Positions 19,801-29,762 of a stretch of 32,834 bases of DNA are shown here, one piece after another. The notes beneath the pieces are model-generated. The model was not told the origin of the DNA, did no database searches, and saw only the letters and a program-made list of their open reading frames with translations. Where the stretch lies: assembly GCA_964058805.1 (NCBI GenBank), contig CAXKVV010000429.1, forward strand, positions 1-32,834. The letters run 5' to 3'. This stretch comes from Schoenoplectus triqueter. Lineage: Eukaryota > Streptophyta > Magnoliopsida > Poales > Cyperaceae. Made by a program: the position numbers and the translations under genes. Positions within the stretch are counted from its first letter, which is position 1; every line of letters begins with the position of its first letter.

Positions 19801-21797
19801 GTTGAAAGGCTGTCGTTCCAGGTGGCCCAGCATCTCGCTAACCTTAAAAATTAGTAAATAAATTAAATACTAATCAAATGATGAATGTCCAATCTATTGA
19901 AAGGAAAGAAAGATGTTGAGAACTTGTGATTGCCTCTATACCGTTCATGTGGAATTACACCTCTCTTTTTGACAATGACTATCACAGAGCCAAGTACCTC
20001 CATCCAATTGTGTACCAATAATTGCATACATGCAACATATATGACCGAAGATCAGTAAATAAAGAGTGAACCAGTAACAAACCAGAATTTCCTATGATAC
20101 ACAGGTGAAACCAGCATATCAGTGCAACTGCTTTTGAAGTATCAAACAAATCTTGGCTTTTTCAAATACAAAAACAGACGAACATATATGACAAAAACAT
20201 CATCCAACCAAAAAGGCCTCAATAGTCAATAGATAAAAAAATTAACATATTAAAACATATTGTCTAATTTGTTCTGCCATCAAGTGTAGAATGGTAAAAG
20301 GACAATAAGGGACTCCAAAAGCTATCCTTTTCTAAAACAATTGCAGACAAAAAAGAAAAAGAAAAAGAGAAAACCAAGAAATTTTGAAATTATACCAAGG
20401 GCTACGTGGATTGCTTTTTTGAGCATGTCAACAAAAGTACAGACACCTTAACCACACGGTGCCAGAGTTCATCACTAGCAGGGATATTGCGACAGCATGC
20501 ATCAAGTATCGCCACCTAATACTAGCTCAACAGCAGTGCTCTCATTATTTGTTATGTGAATGAAGGTCACCATCCCTTGTTCCTGTTCATAAATATTGGG
20601 ACACCAAAATGAATCCATTTATTAGAAGTTAGAAGGAAAAGAAATGTCAATAATGAGCTCATTGCTTCAATCAAATTTTACTGAAACAGCCGTTACATGA
20701 GCTCCTGCAGCTGTGCCAAGAAACTAAACCATGGGCTGCAGCTTTCTAGAGAGTGAAATAGTTATATTATGTTGCTGAGTACTTAAGAAAAATGCAATAC
20801 AATTGAGCTACAAAACTACTAGTACAGACCCTGGAGAACACATATACTCCTTTCCTTGTATAATAGTAACTTGAGCCTTTTCTGCATTTTCATGGTTGGG
20901 CTTCTAAATTTCAAACAAAATTTTGTACAAATATAATAATACCTTCACCTCAGGAGAGCAGTGGCAATGCTGTCAGTGCGCAAAGTAAATCTAGCCAACA
21001 GAAACTTCCCAGTAGATGATGACCCACCTAAAGGTTAAAAAAGGAATCCAAAAAATAGTATATAAAAATTGGGTCTAACTGCCAATATTATGAAGAGTAT
21101 GTAGTAGGGCACTTTGGCCATGCAATGCATATTATGAAGAACTTACCGCATAATTGTCAATATTGATTTACGTTTCATAATTGGAAAAAACTAACCTAAA
21201 ATTGATGTTTTACCAGCAGAAAATCTCAAGTAGCAAAACAGAAGCGCACAAATTCTTGCCTAAACAGAAAAAGAAAAGTTAGTTTGCTTCAGTTTAATTT
21301 TTTGAAAACCATGTGTAAGTCCAGACTTAAACTCACTTCAAAATAACAAATGCGTTGAAAATTTAGGTACAGATCGACCAGGATATGGAAGCAGAAGAGT
21401 TCAGGTTCAACATTTTTTTACAACTAAACGCTTTTAAAATTTTGAAATATGAAGAAAAACATTGTAACACCGTCTATATAGTTAAAGATATTGGTTATAG
21501 AAATAACGTACCAAGGCAACGTCGGCTTCGAAGTGGATCGCAAAAAAAACCAAAGAGTACTCTCAACCTAGCTTTTAAAAAGAAAAAAAAAGGATCATAG
21601 CAAATCAGAGGAGAGTCATAAAAAGATTAAAAACCAGGTGAAATGAGCAAGTAAGCAGATAATTAAACGTCACCTGTTCGAGGTAGACTTGAAGAGGAGA
21701 AGTCAAGAGGTCGATCGATTGAGCAACGGAGAAACGATGCCAAGATTCTTGAGGGGCTTAAGAGCTGAAGTCGTTTAATGGCGCTTTTCGACTTCAT
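16836..21797 (-). CDS. Possible three-exon gene for a 70-residue mitochondrial-type protein
   Basis: Exon 1 is 21674-21797 (ATG at 21797, 124 nt), exon 2 is 17369-17427 (59 nt), exon 3 is 16836-16865 (30 nt including TAA). Phases agree (1, 0) and all junctions are GT-AG. The protein begins MKSKSAIKRLQLLSPSRILA and continues SFLRCSIDRPLDFSSSSLPR: basic, Ser/Leu/Arg-rich and free of acidic residues for the first 27 positions, as in a mitochondrial presequence. Exon 2 encodes GLCFPSSSGVAERRLFVTMA, and exon 3 ends VKKEEKKNL. I do not recognise the family. Intron 1 is 4.2 kb and holds a decayed Mutator transposase gene and an antisense ARM-gene fragment; intron 2 is about 0.5 kb. A 0.4-kb segment is duplicated between the two introns. 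The gene model is inferred from frame and splice agreement. Exon 1 may instead belong to a different gene that splices elsewhere. Confidence 0.45.
16950..17350. repeat. Duplicated 0.4-kb segment, copy 1
   Basis: Matches 21064-21460 in the same orientation, about 4.1 kb apart. Shared landmarks are GTAGGGCACTT, CATGCAATGCAT, TTGATGTTTTACCAGCA, AAAACCATGTGTAAG and GATATGGAAGCAGAAGAG. Divergence is moderate, with many small indels. This copy lies in intron 2 of the possible small gene. Confidence 0.8.
17546..17575. repeat. Perfect 11-bp inverted repeat
   Basis: AAACTCGGTCC, an 8-base loop, then GGACCGAGTTT, followed by a T run. It lies about 0.25 kb downstream of the C-terminal end of the Mutator-like relic, and could be part of that element's terminal region or an unrelated small palindrome. 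Confidence 0.6.
17830..19215 (-). mobile_element. Decayed Mutator-like (MULE) transposase gene
   Basis: Minus-strand pieces in the correct order for a plant MULE. N-terminal part near 19100-19190 encodes NVYHGGQILNTLTGSGYDIY then AACTFSADETINFRDL before a TAG stop. Around 18900 it encodes GMIKTTTPYQLPSIKH. About 18730 is acidic (DVDDDDEE, then EEDDIQDA). The C-terminal transposase part at 18380-18600 encodes WGLNRWGIMISNGSESLNNV then FMIAKQLSVCAIVE and WFYKC, which fits the conserved YGIMTTN-SESLN-type block. A basic tail (RINRLSTRGRARS) ends at about 17830. The catalytic central region is not recognisable and stops are frequent, so it is inactive. Terminal inverted repeats were not identified. 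Confidence 0.7.
19269..19380. repeat. 56-bp tandem duplication
   Basis: Two almost identical units starting with an A run and containing AATGTTAATGAGATTTTGAC and CTATTTAGGAAATCCAGC. The near identity, compared with the diverged surroundings, marks this as one of the younger changes in the region. Confidence 0.85.
19485..21035 (-). pseudogene. ARM-repeat protein (TTI2-like) fragment, copy B, inverted
   Basis: On the minus strand this repeats copy A blocks 4368-5310, 9660-9829 and 11591-11640 as one shorter piece. Exon remnants are about 20950-21030 (TGGGAAGTTTCTGTTGGCTA block, frameshifted), 20400-20582 (GMVTFIHITNNESTAVEL, a frameshift, then ILDACCRNIPASDELWHR) and about 19818-19850 (MLGHLERQPFN, then deleted). 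It also carries a splice-like end encoding DKDDGVQFQFYLDG near 19683-19725, which is decayed in copy A. It lacks the RTE LINE and the LTR element. At 19555-19559 it keeps the target of the LTR element as a single copy. It lies inside intron 1 of the possible small gene and cannot encode a full protein. Confidence 0.75.
21064..21460. repeat. Duplicated 0.4-kb segment, copy 2
   Basis: Partner of 16950-17350. The block AAAATTGGGTCTAACTGCC lies at the start of this copy but in the middle of copy 1, so the duplication was accompanied by a local rearrangement or template switch. This copy lies between exon 1 of the possible small gene and the inverted ARM-gene fragment. Confidence 0.8.
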
Positions 21798-22100
21798 TTC
21801 TTGAAGGCCCGAAGTAAAGCGATGAGGGAAGAGAGTTTGGTTCTGCTGCGTCCAGCTAGGGTATCGTCGGATCGGAGGAGACGAGGTTAGAAAATTAAGA
21901 AAAGAGGCAAAAGTGCGGCGGCTGGTTAGGTTTCGACGTTTTCTTTGAGAGAATTGGAAAAGAGAGGGGACTGGAGAGGCAAGAGGCCTCCAATTACCAA
22001 TCGAGAGAATAAGGAGCGGCGGCCCGTTTAGGCCCTCATATAACTTGCCTGCTCCAGTTTGACTGAATCCTTCAATCTGGTGCTGTCCCTCCGGAGGGAC
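21798..22100 (-). promoter_or_regulatory. Probable 5' UTR and promoter of the small minus-strand gene
   Basis: Upstream of the ATG at 21797 the sequence becomes less AT-rich, with pyrimidine-rich stretches (minus strand) and an ATTGG/CCAAT box near 21990. A perfect 16-bp palindrome, GTCCCTCCGGAGGGAC, lies at 22085-22100. A start site cannot be placed from sequence alone. Confidence 0.3.
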
Positions 22101-22958
22101 GCGTATTCTCTGGGTATTCAGGACTACTTCAGCGAGGCGTATTTAAAATCGTACATAATCTCTGTCTGGAAGAGAATAGTTCCCAAGCTCATTTATATTC
22201 AATTTAAGCTTTTACTTTGTTTAGATAACACTATAGAAGACATCGTTACTGAATAATCACTGAAAATCAATTCATTAATTAACCTGTCATAGATGTGTGT
22301 CTTTACTAACTTAACGTACGTCATAACTCGAAATTTCTAATTTTTCAGCAAATATGATAGCTATTTTATCCACTGATCATGCATGTTCCATTGTACATTA
22401 ATTAAATTACATGAAATAACATTTAGAGCTAAAAATTTCACAACCATGTACACGTACAACCTACATGTGACCGAGGCTGTGGTCGTTCGTGCATGTGGCC
22501 AACATCGTCACATGTGCACGTACAACCTGTTTGCATATTTCTATTACAACGATCAGTAGTGTAATTAAGTGTTCCACAATTTAGATAAAGGTTAAATTTT
22601 CATTCTCAGAAATTGTAAGTCTTGGCCCAATTGAGTACTCTATACCAGTATGTACATTATTGATGATATCTCTGTTAAAATACACAATTATTGGTATCAT
22701 TTTTTCATACCTACAAAAAATATTCAAAATAATTTGTATGGATAATATATTCACGAAACTGTACCTATCTTCAAAAATTAATTATTAATTGAAAATAACA
22801 AAATGATAGTAATAATTAATTCAAATGTACAAATCAATTATTAATTTATTTATGATAATTGTGCTATGATAGTAAGTAATATTAGTTTAACATAAATTGA
22901 CCTATTTTTTTTAATTTACATATATATTTTGCTAATTTAAAAAAAAACCGGGTTTATA
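22101..22958. other. No gene recognised
   Basis: AT-rich sequence. A direct repeat of the CACGTACAACCT motif with nearby CATGTG boxes lies at about 22449-22530. No coding evidence. Confidence 0.45.
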
Positions 22959-23393
22959 ATGGCCATGAAAGACTTAAAAGGCCATAATCAGGAGTTCACC
23001 TTAAAAATGCAAAGGATAACACGTGGTTTTGATGCATTTGCGAACAGCGCTGTGCAGCTGACATGTGAGTTCCGCAACAGGAATCTTCCGGAAACATTTC
23101 TGATGCTGGTTATATTGAATGCGGAATGGGACAAAATTTTGAATGCAATGGTACCTGCAACAGAACCAAACACGGGTCAACTGAACATGAAAGGAAATGC
23201 TAGAGTGGCTGTGCCAGGAGAAGCAGCGGAACTCGACACGCTGGATCATGCACTGGGTCTTCGACGGGAGGAAATGCTATAGTGGCTGGTCCAAGAGAAG
23301 CAGGAGGGATCACCACGGCTGGATTGAGCACAGGAGGACATGTTGAAGTGGCTCGGCTGCCAAGTGGACCAGAGGGCCCCAGCAGCAGTTAAT
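22959..23393 (+). pseudogene. Unidentified terminal-exon-like ORF with degenerate internal repeats
   Basis: An open frame of 107 codons begins MAMKDLKGHNQEFTLKMQRI and includes ITRGFDAFANSAVQLTCEFR and NLPETFLMLVILNAEWDKIL. The composition is protein-like and unlike the AT-rich flanks, but I cannot place it in a family. Downstream the frame ends at 23282. Another frame then shows a repeated motif EMLEWLCQEKQ, EEML-stop-WLVQEKQ and EDMLKWLG at about 75- and 63-bp spacing, which suggests a frameshift within a once longer repeat-containing protein. No good acceptor is visible directly upstream, so this may be a retro-copied or decayed last exon. An A-rich run at 22940 precedes it. Confidence 0.4.
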
Positions 23394-24707
23394 TAGCACT
23401 TTGAGTGTATAAAATGTATGAGATTTGTCCCTTCTAACACAAATATGAAAATGCATGGTGATGCAAGAAAGTCCAGAAGAAGCTGGTTCTGTGTTTACTG
23501 TTCTTCTTGATTGGTTTCAGTAAAAACATGTAGATGTATGAGCTTTTTTGGGTTGTTGGTTTTTGCTGATATGTGAGATACTAAGATGCTTTTCCAAAGG
23601 AATTATTTTCTTTTTCTTTTTTCCCCTCCTTTTTTTGCCTCAGAGGAATGCTTTGTAAGTGATCAAGTTTCTTTGATCTTGTTTTCTTGGTCCTTTTGAA
23701 ATGTAAATTAGCCGAAAGAAATATCTCTGGTCTTGCAGCTGGCAGGCAATTAGGAAATAAAATTCAGTTTAGTTTTTTTTTTAACTATTACAGTCTAAAT
23801 TGATAGCAATTTTAGAATCAAAACCGATATTTCTAAAATTTTTATGAGAGTTCAAAAGTAAAAGAACGGTGTGAGAATTGCCAAATCGATATTTCTCAAA
23901 ATTCAAAAGCTGAATGTAAACAAGTTCAACTGTCAATATGTACCATGCTACTGTGCAATTAAGTGCCTCATCTTACAGCTTCCCGTTAGGAAGTATTAAA
24001 TTGCAGTTTAGTCCTTTTTCTTTCTTTTTATATCTTTTAGGCAATATATTTTACAATAACATTATGCAACGCGAATAGTTATTTCAGATTGATCATATGA
24101 CACTCCATTGGTGTTTTCGAGCATTAAAAACTCAAAAGTAAATGAAGAAGTGTTTGAGGACTGCTAAACAAACATTCCTAAATATTCAGAACTTAGTTTT
24201 AAACAGTCCAATATCAAATGATCATTTCGTGCAATGGTGTACTGATAATGTTATTAGTATTGATCTGGCAACATAATTTTAACTGAGGCTGACGTCATGA
24301 TTAGTGCATACTACAAGCAAATGAACTGAAGACAAAATATGTACCACTGGTACAGTACCAGCGTAATGACACGTGGTATGTGAAGCACAAACTGCATTTG
24401 AGTCAAAGTGTAACTCATGAAACACATTAAAAGATTGTGAGGGTCTTCTTAATTGATCGCTGTCGATCAGCAAGTACTTTTACCAGTGTATCAGTAGGTA
24501 AGTCTAGTGCCAAAGTTGAAGACAATATTTGCAGTGAACATTATTTTTTCCTACATAAGAGGTATTAACAGTATAGCTCAAAAGTTAATAAATTGGTCTA
24601 AGAACTCAAATAATGTGATCAGGACTCTTTAATTTCAAAAATGATTGTAAATAAAACTAATTTTTATTGTTACTTGAATACAAAATAAAATTAAAATAAT
24701 TGTAAGA
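23394..24707. other. No gene recognised
   Basis: The first 250 bases (TG/TTT-rich) could be the 3' UTR of the preceding ORF. The remainder is AT-rich intergenic sequence with no supported exon, RNA gene or named transposon. Confidence 0.45.
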
Positions 24708-24710
24708 ATC

Positions 24711-25316
24711 CTTAAATTAATGATTTCGAATCGTACATTGTATCGTATATCGTAATATTTAGTATCGTATCGAATTATTTAAGATACACTAAGTTATTCT
24801 AGAAATTAAGTAATATAACTAGTTACAAATGAATTTCATTAAAAGAAAGTTTTAATAACAAAATCTATCATACTTTTATGGCGTAGCGTTATGTTGCATG
24901 CTATATGATCATTAAACACTATCAAAATAAACTACTTCATTGTCAATTCTAAAAAATACAGTTAATATATAAAAGAAAGTCACAAACAAATGTACAAGTT
25001 AAATATTAACTTGTAACACAGAGAAGACACATTTATATCTTGAAAAAGATAAATTATAAAATGTATAAGTTTTCTAATATGTACACACCACACAAAGAAG
25101 TCATATTTACAGTTTTATATCTTATGAATAATTATGTGGGTATCATACTAACACACTTATACACTAACACATAATGTACACTACACTAAATAATAAATAT
25201 TCAAATATTAATACTGTAAAATCATACCGTATCGTACGATTCATATCATCAACCTATAGAATCATATTGTATCGTAAGATTCGTATCAAGATACTGAAAT
25301 CATTGCCTTAAATAAT
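24711..25316. mobile_element. Candidate MITE with ATCGTA-rich terminal regions
   Basis: The two ends are diverged inverted repeats: TTAA-x-x-x-AATGATTTC at about 24713-24727, and its complement GAAATCATT-x-x-x-TTAA at about 25297-25311. Next to each lie several TATCGTA / TACGAT motifs (24729-24775 and 25216-25287). The interior is AT-rich and noncoding. Terminal inverted repeats plus subterminal short palindromes in a 0.6-kb noncoding unit fit a MITE, but I could not define a target duplication. Confidence 0.35.
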
Positions 25317-25558
25317 TATTAGTACGATATGAATAAAAGCTTATTTGAGGATCCTTGTTCATTTTACGACTTCTGTTGCTTAATTTTTTTATTGCAGGCA
25401 AAGAAACACAAGGTATATGTGGAGAATAACTTTATTTCCTGAACATTTGCAAGGTTCCTGAGAAAGCTTCAATGTCTTGTCCAACAGACCAACACACACG
25501 AGACATGATCGAGAAATAATCTCTTTTACATGGATAAATTCTCAGCCTAACTAGTCTA

Positions 25559-25916
25559 CAGTCTTTTTATATATATAATATTCATAACAATTATATTATT
25601 AATAATAAGAGTGATGAAATCAAAATTTTAAAAATACGAATGACAGCGCGCCGCTGAGAGTGGCGCGTTTGCACCTTTCAGTTTTTTTTTATAGTTTGGC
25701 GCGTTTTCCTTTTGCTTGACGCCAGTGGGAAAACGTCACTCCCACTAGCGTCTTTCAGTTTTTTTTTTAAAAAAAAAAACACTGAAAAGTAAAAAAAAAA
25801 AAAGTAAAAACGCCACTGCTAGTAGCGCGTTGTCATTCGTATTTTTAAAATTTCGATTTCATCACTCTTATTATTAATAATATAATTATTATAAATATTA
25901 TATATAAAAAAAACTG
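25559..25916. mobile_element. Mutator-type MITE with 90-bp terminal inverted repeats and 9-bp target duplication
   Basis: The terminal inverted repeats start CAGTCTTTTTATATAT at 25559 and CAGTTTTTTTTATATA (minus strand) at 25916, and run for about 90 bp with only a few mismatches. They are flanked by identical 9-bp duplications ACTAGTCTA at 25550-25558 and 25917-25925. A 9-bp duplication with long terminal repeats is the signature of Mutator-like elements. The 180-bp interior is noncoding and carries repeated GGCGCGTTT-like and CACTCCCACTAGCG-like boxes and A/T runs. It ends 52 bp downstream of the NAD kinase stop codon, so it probably lies in that gene's 3' UTR or at its polyadenylation region. 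Confidence 0.9.
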
Positions 25917-25967
25917 ACTAGTCTATATCAGAAAAACTAAACAAAATAAAAATAAATAAACAAATTT

Positions 25968-27656
25968 CTATATTAACATACTACCAGGCAAAAATACTTT
26001 CAAAACTGGTGCGTCAGAAGCAACCTCTACTTCATCCCCATGCTTAATCTTACAATAACCATGTGAACCATCAAAATACACCATGCCCTCTTGGCTATAC
26101 CAAGAAACAGTCATACCGCTATCTGGTTTGATAAACCCGTGCATTAATGGGATATCAACTTCCCGCGGCAATATCGGCTCTCTCACCATGTACTGAAGGT
26201 CAGGCATAGAAATGTGCATCTGGATCCCCCCAGCTGATTGCATTGCAGCAGTCGATCCAGCAGCTGTGGAGACCCTGAGGCCGCTCGACCGGCAGTTGAT
26301 TAACCGTGATGTTTCACCACATTTGTTCATGATTCTACATCCATAGATAAGACTTTGTTGAAGCCTTTTAATCTTTCAAGCCAAGATCATCTTTTTGCCA
26401 GTGCAATGATAAAAAAAGGTGAACCAGTTCTACGGTTTAGGGATGAAACCCTGAACCGTATACATCTGATTTAGACAAGGGAGACCAGGTTCATACAGAT
26501 GTGGCAGCATGTTTAACTTATCACTCATATCTAACTCATAGAGTTACTTGGTAGGTACAATTTAGGGGACAAGTCAATGTATCTTATTAGCTTGGATTTA
26601 GAAACAAACACGTCACCTGGTACTTAAACATAAGAAATGTGAGAAATGGGGCAAGAAATAACCTGAAAGAAAAGCGAGATACAGAAGCGGGGCATGGATG
26701 CGCCATCAGAATATCATTCAATGCAAAAGTTGGTACTTTTTCACCATCTATTTTCAAGGAAATCCTTGACAGCTGGGTTGGTAATTTCTTACATTCCAAC
26801 ACCTCATCCAGCACCTAGGGAAGAAAATTCACAAGAGCAACAGAGGTCAATCAAAAAGGGAGGGGAGCAAAACACTTAACAGCAGAAGATGTGATCAATT
26901 ATTACGGTCGGTCACTCAGTCAGGTAGCTTCAGAAAGGATGCAGTTACCTGTTCAAAGTTTCCTCTGGTAGCAGCACATAGAAAACCTGAAAGAGTTTGA
27001 AAATCAACATTCCAGTCGAGTACTGAGAAAACAACAGAAGCAAAATGGTACTTAATAGAGAGTAGTAGATGAACTTAAACCTGTGCTCCTTGTTGCATCG
27101 AAGTCCTCACTCATTTGCTGGACCTTTAAAAATGATAACAGAAGTAAATTCGTGAGTCATGAATCATGACGGAGTTCCTAAGTTGAGAAATAAAGTAGAG
27201 AAAAGGAGAAAGATCAGAAACCTCGAGAGAATCTGTAGGATCGGAATTAACCCCCAAAACGGGGACAGAATCATCCAGAAAATGGCTTGCCTTGAGAAGC
27301 GTGCCATCCCCACCGAGGGTGATTACAAGGTCGACGTTGCGAATGGATTGAGAGAGATGATCTCGCATGATGAGCTGCCAGTCCGGGAACCTTCTCTGCA
27401 CAATGCTCCTGCAATGGTGTATGGTGTCCTGGTGGACCCTACATCTGTCGTCTAAATACCTCAGAAGCTACAAGCAAGTAATGAAATAGTGAAATGAAGC
27501 AAAGCAAAGACTGGGCGTAAGGCAAGCTAATAGAAATAGCCTAATTGGAGCAATAAAAGCTTTAGGCTTCAGGTGATGAACCTTGGGGGTTGCAATAGCG
27601 GGTCGGGGAGGGAAGGCGTCCAAGGGCTTCATCACCAGCAGTACCCGCCTCGCCAT
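25968..27656 (-). CDS. NADK3: NAD(H) kinase, plant NADK3 type
   Basis: Phosphorylates NADH (and NAD) with ATP to give NADPH/NADP. The plant NADK3 group prefers NADH, and Arabidopsis NADK3 is reported to be peroxisomal. Six exons with GT-AG introns and consistent phases: 27582-27656, 27222-27467, 27081-27123, 26949-26986, 26663-26814 and 25968-26334, giving 306 residues (Arabidopsis NADK3 is about 317). The nucleotide-binding GGDGT motif is at residues 77-81 (VDLVITLGGDGTLLKASHF), followed by VPVLGVNSDP (93-102) in place of the longer loop of other NAD kinases. Later come TRSTGFLCAA (118-127), FALNDILMAHPCPASVSRFS in exon 5, and INCRSSGLR and TAAGSTAAMQSAGG in exon 6, ending APVLKVFLPGSMLI. 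No stop or frameshift interrupts it. The start at 27656 (MARRVLLVMKP) matches the family; in-frame Met codons also occur at 27659, 27698, 27770 and 27776. The exon 1 donor (AAG|GTTCAT) is weak. I see no clear peroxisomal tripeptide at the C-terminus. Confidence 0.9.
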
Positions 27657-28062
27657 CATCGCATTCGTCGCCCCAGAACCTGAACTCCAGAGCTCCATAT
27701 GGGGATGCCGCCGACATATCACTATCAGAGGAGTACCAGATAGGGCTGAGCCAGAGGACTCAGGAGGCATAGGCACTCAGGCAGCGGATCATAACACCAA
27801 CTGCCCTTTCGAAATTTGAAACAAATTTTGAGTTTGAGCCCATTAAGGTAAGAACCCATTTTAGTAGCTCTCACTTTTTTCAAAACCTTGACTCTACCAA
27901 AGGTCCAAAGTTCAGTGTCATTCTTCGCTTGAGGCTTTGAGCCCATCAGCGAACACCTCTTGCTTGAGGCCTTGAGTCTAGACCTTTTTTTTTTTTTAGT
28001 AAAGATAAGGGCCGGGTCCATTAAAACACATTTAACATATGTTTACTGTTAATTTAAGTTAT
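27657..28062 (-). promoter_or_regulatory. 5' UTR and upstream region of the NAD kinase gene
   Basis: Open in the exon 1 frame back to at least 27776, then noncoding. A degenerate direct repeat (CTTGAGGCTTTGAGCCC at about 27928 and CTTGAGGCCTTGAGTCT at about 27963, plus strand) and a T run lie 270-340 bp upstream of the start. No clear TATA box was assigned. Confidence 0.35.
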
Positions 28063-28430
28063 ATGACACAAATTCTGCAAAAAGATGTACATAACTGCAT
28101 AAAAATAGTACTCTTTTGTAGTGTATTTGTGCTTTATATCATTTGTTGTTATATTTTTACACATAAATTCATCAAAATATATAATATTTTTTTCAATGAT
28201 GTATTCTATTGATTTAAGTTATAGTCACTATGAGATTAAAATTTTATGACATGAATTGTGCGAAAAGATATACACAACTATATAAAAAATAATACTCTTC
28301 TGTTAGTGAATTTGAGTTCTGTATCGGTTGTTGTCTAATTTCAACACATATACTCGTCAAAATGCACAATGATATCTTTTATTGATTTAACTTATAATAA
28401 CTATTAGGTCAACGCTTTTATGATAAAATG
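28063..28430. repeat. 183-bp tandem dimer
   Basis: Two diverged units: ATGACACAAATTCTGC at 28063 aligns with ATGACATGAATTGTGC at 28246. The alignment continues through AAAAGATRTACA, ATAACTGCATAAAAA / ACAACTATATAAAAA, a TACTCTT block and a CAAAAT block. The unit size is in the range of plant satellite monomers, but only two copies are present. Confidence 0.65.
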
Positions 28431-29294
28431 TTTACCCTAAAAAGTTATAAGAATTAAATATAATAGATTCAGAAGAGAAAGGGAAGAAGAAAATAAATAA
28501 GGATACATCTGGGACCATCACTTAGGAGCAGAAGCTGATGAAAGATAAAAATCGATTATAAGTAAAAAGGATTAGTCAAAAAAGAAATTTGCTATCCACG
28601 CACAAGATATTCCTCTTTGCCCTACTATAAATAAGAATATAGCATATTTCGTGACAACTATTCCTGTCTCGGCTATTTGTGCTATCCAAATGCCATACTC
28701 TTCTTTATAATTGAGTCAGCCCGTGCTACCATAATCTGATAAAGACATCCCATTTGATGTGTGTGACATCTAAGAAATTCATGTAATATGCTTTGTCTAA
28801 CAAGTGGGACTCATATGTCAGCCATACAAAGAAAAGAAGAAAGAAAACATCAAAGATTATCAAATACAAGAGCTGATAAACTGTGATTTAGATAAGCATT
28901 AGTCCTATATGAAAATCTAAGAAATTAATCTAAGAGTATAAAAGCAATTCCTCTCTTCCAAGACAACAACGATCCTTGAAAGCTGGTGGAGAGAAATTAA
29001 GCTCCCACATCGTTGTTGTCCTACTACATTTGCCCTAACAAGTGAGACCCGCCTATCAAATATACTGAAGAAAATAGGAAATAAAAGGTAAAGAAACCCT
29101 AAATTCTATGATAGCAGAAAACTCCAAGTAAAGTGAAACAAATATATCATACTAAATTCAGTATTATGATACAATCTGAATGTAACATCTATAATATGTT
29201 GACTTTATGATATAATGCAAAGTCTTTATGAAAGTAAAACCCATGTGGTTGATTAGGTGTTAACATGTTAGATTGTCATTTGATTAAATCATTA
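28431..29294. other. No gene; small direct and inverted repeats
   Basis: A 12-bp inverted repeat, GACAACAACGAT (28962-28973) and ATCGTTGTTGTC, is spaced by about 37 bp, and a TAACAAGTGRGAC motif recurs about 238 bp apart (28798 and 29036) with similar purine-rich sequence after it. This resembles the decayed remains of a retroelement with short repeats, but no diagnostic end could be assigned. Confidence 0.4.
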
Positions 29295-29762
29295 TCTATA
29301 CTATTATATAAAGCATTTAAGAATTGGAGGGTTCATTTTTTGTCATGGTAATTTTTTATTATACCCATTTTATCCCTCAATTAGATAGATAATATTTATT
29401 TTTGGTTGATCGAACGTATGTGAACGCGTCCATTGATCTCATCTTTCTCTCCATTTCTTTCCCATATATACTATTATTTTCATAATATTGTTTTTTTATT
29501 TAGCAACCTTGTGCATATTTGGTAAGAAATTAATGGTGATAATATATATTAGAATAATTTACTTTTCTTGCCATAAAAATCATGAATCATTAACTCATAT
29601 TGTGCAAAAATCTCATCCAAGATTAAATATAGTCTTTATTATAAGTTTTCTCTATAATTTAGTGAATTTATAATTTAATATTAAATAAATGTGATTTTTT
29701 ATCTTATAATATTTTAATATTTAAATAAAAGAGTCTGCTGCAACGCGCAAGTATATAGCTAG
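29295..29762 (+). mobile_element. Short non-autonomous Helitron
   Basis: The 5' end is TCTATACTATTATATAAAGC at 29295, preceded by A. The 3' end is GCAACGCGCAAGTATATAGCTAG at 29740-29762, followed by T, so the element lies between A and T of the target as Helitrons do. It starts with TC and ends in CTAG, a CTRR terminus. The CTGCTGCAACGCGC stretch just before the end matches the conserved subterminal region of many plant Helitrons. 468 bp, no terminal inverted repeats and no coding capacity. Confidence 0.75.

Noticed and set aside
27159..27819. Plus-strand ORFs of 78-98 codons over the NAD kinase gene
   Set aside because: They are antisense shadows of exons 1 and 2, whose minus-strand reading matches the kinase family across splice sites.
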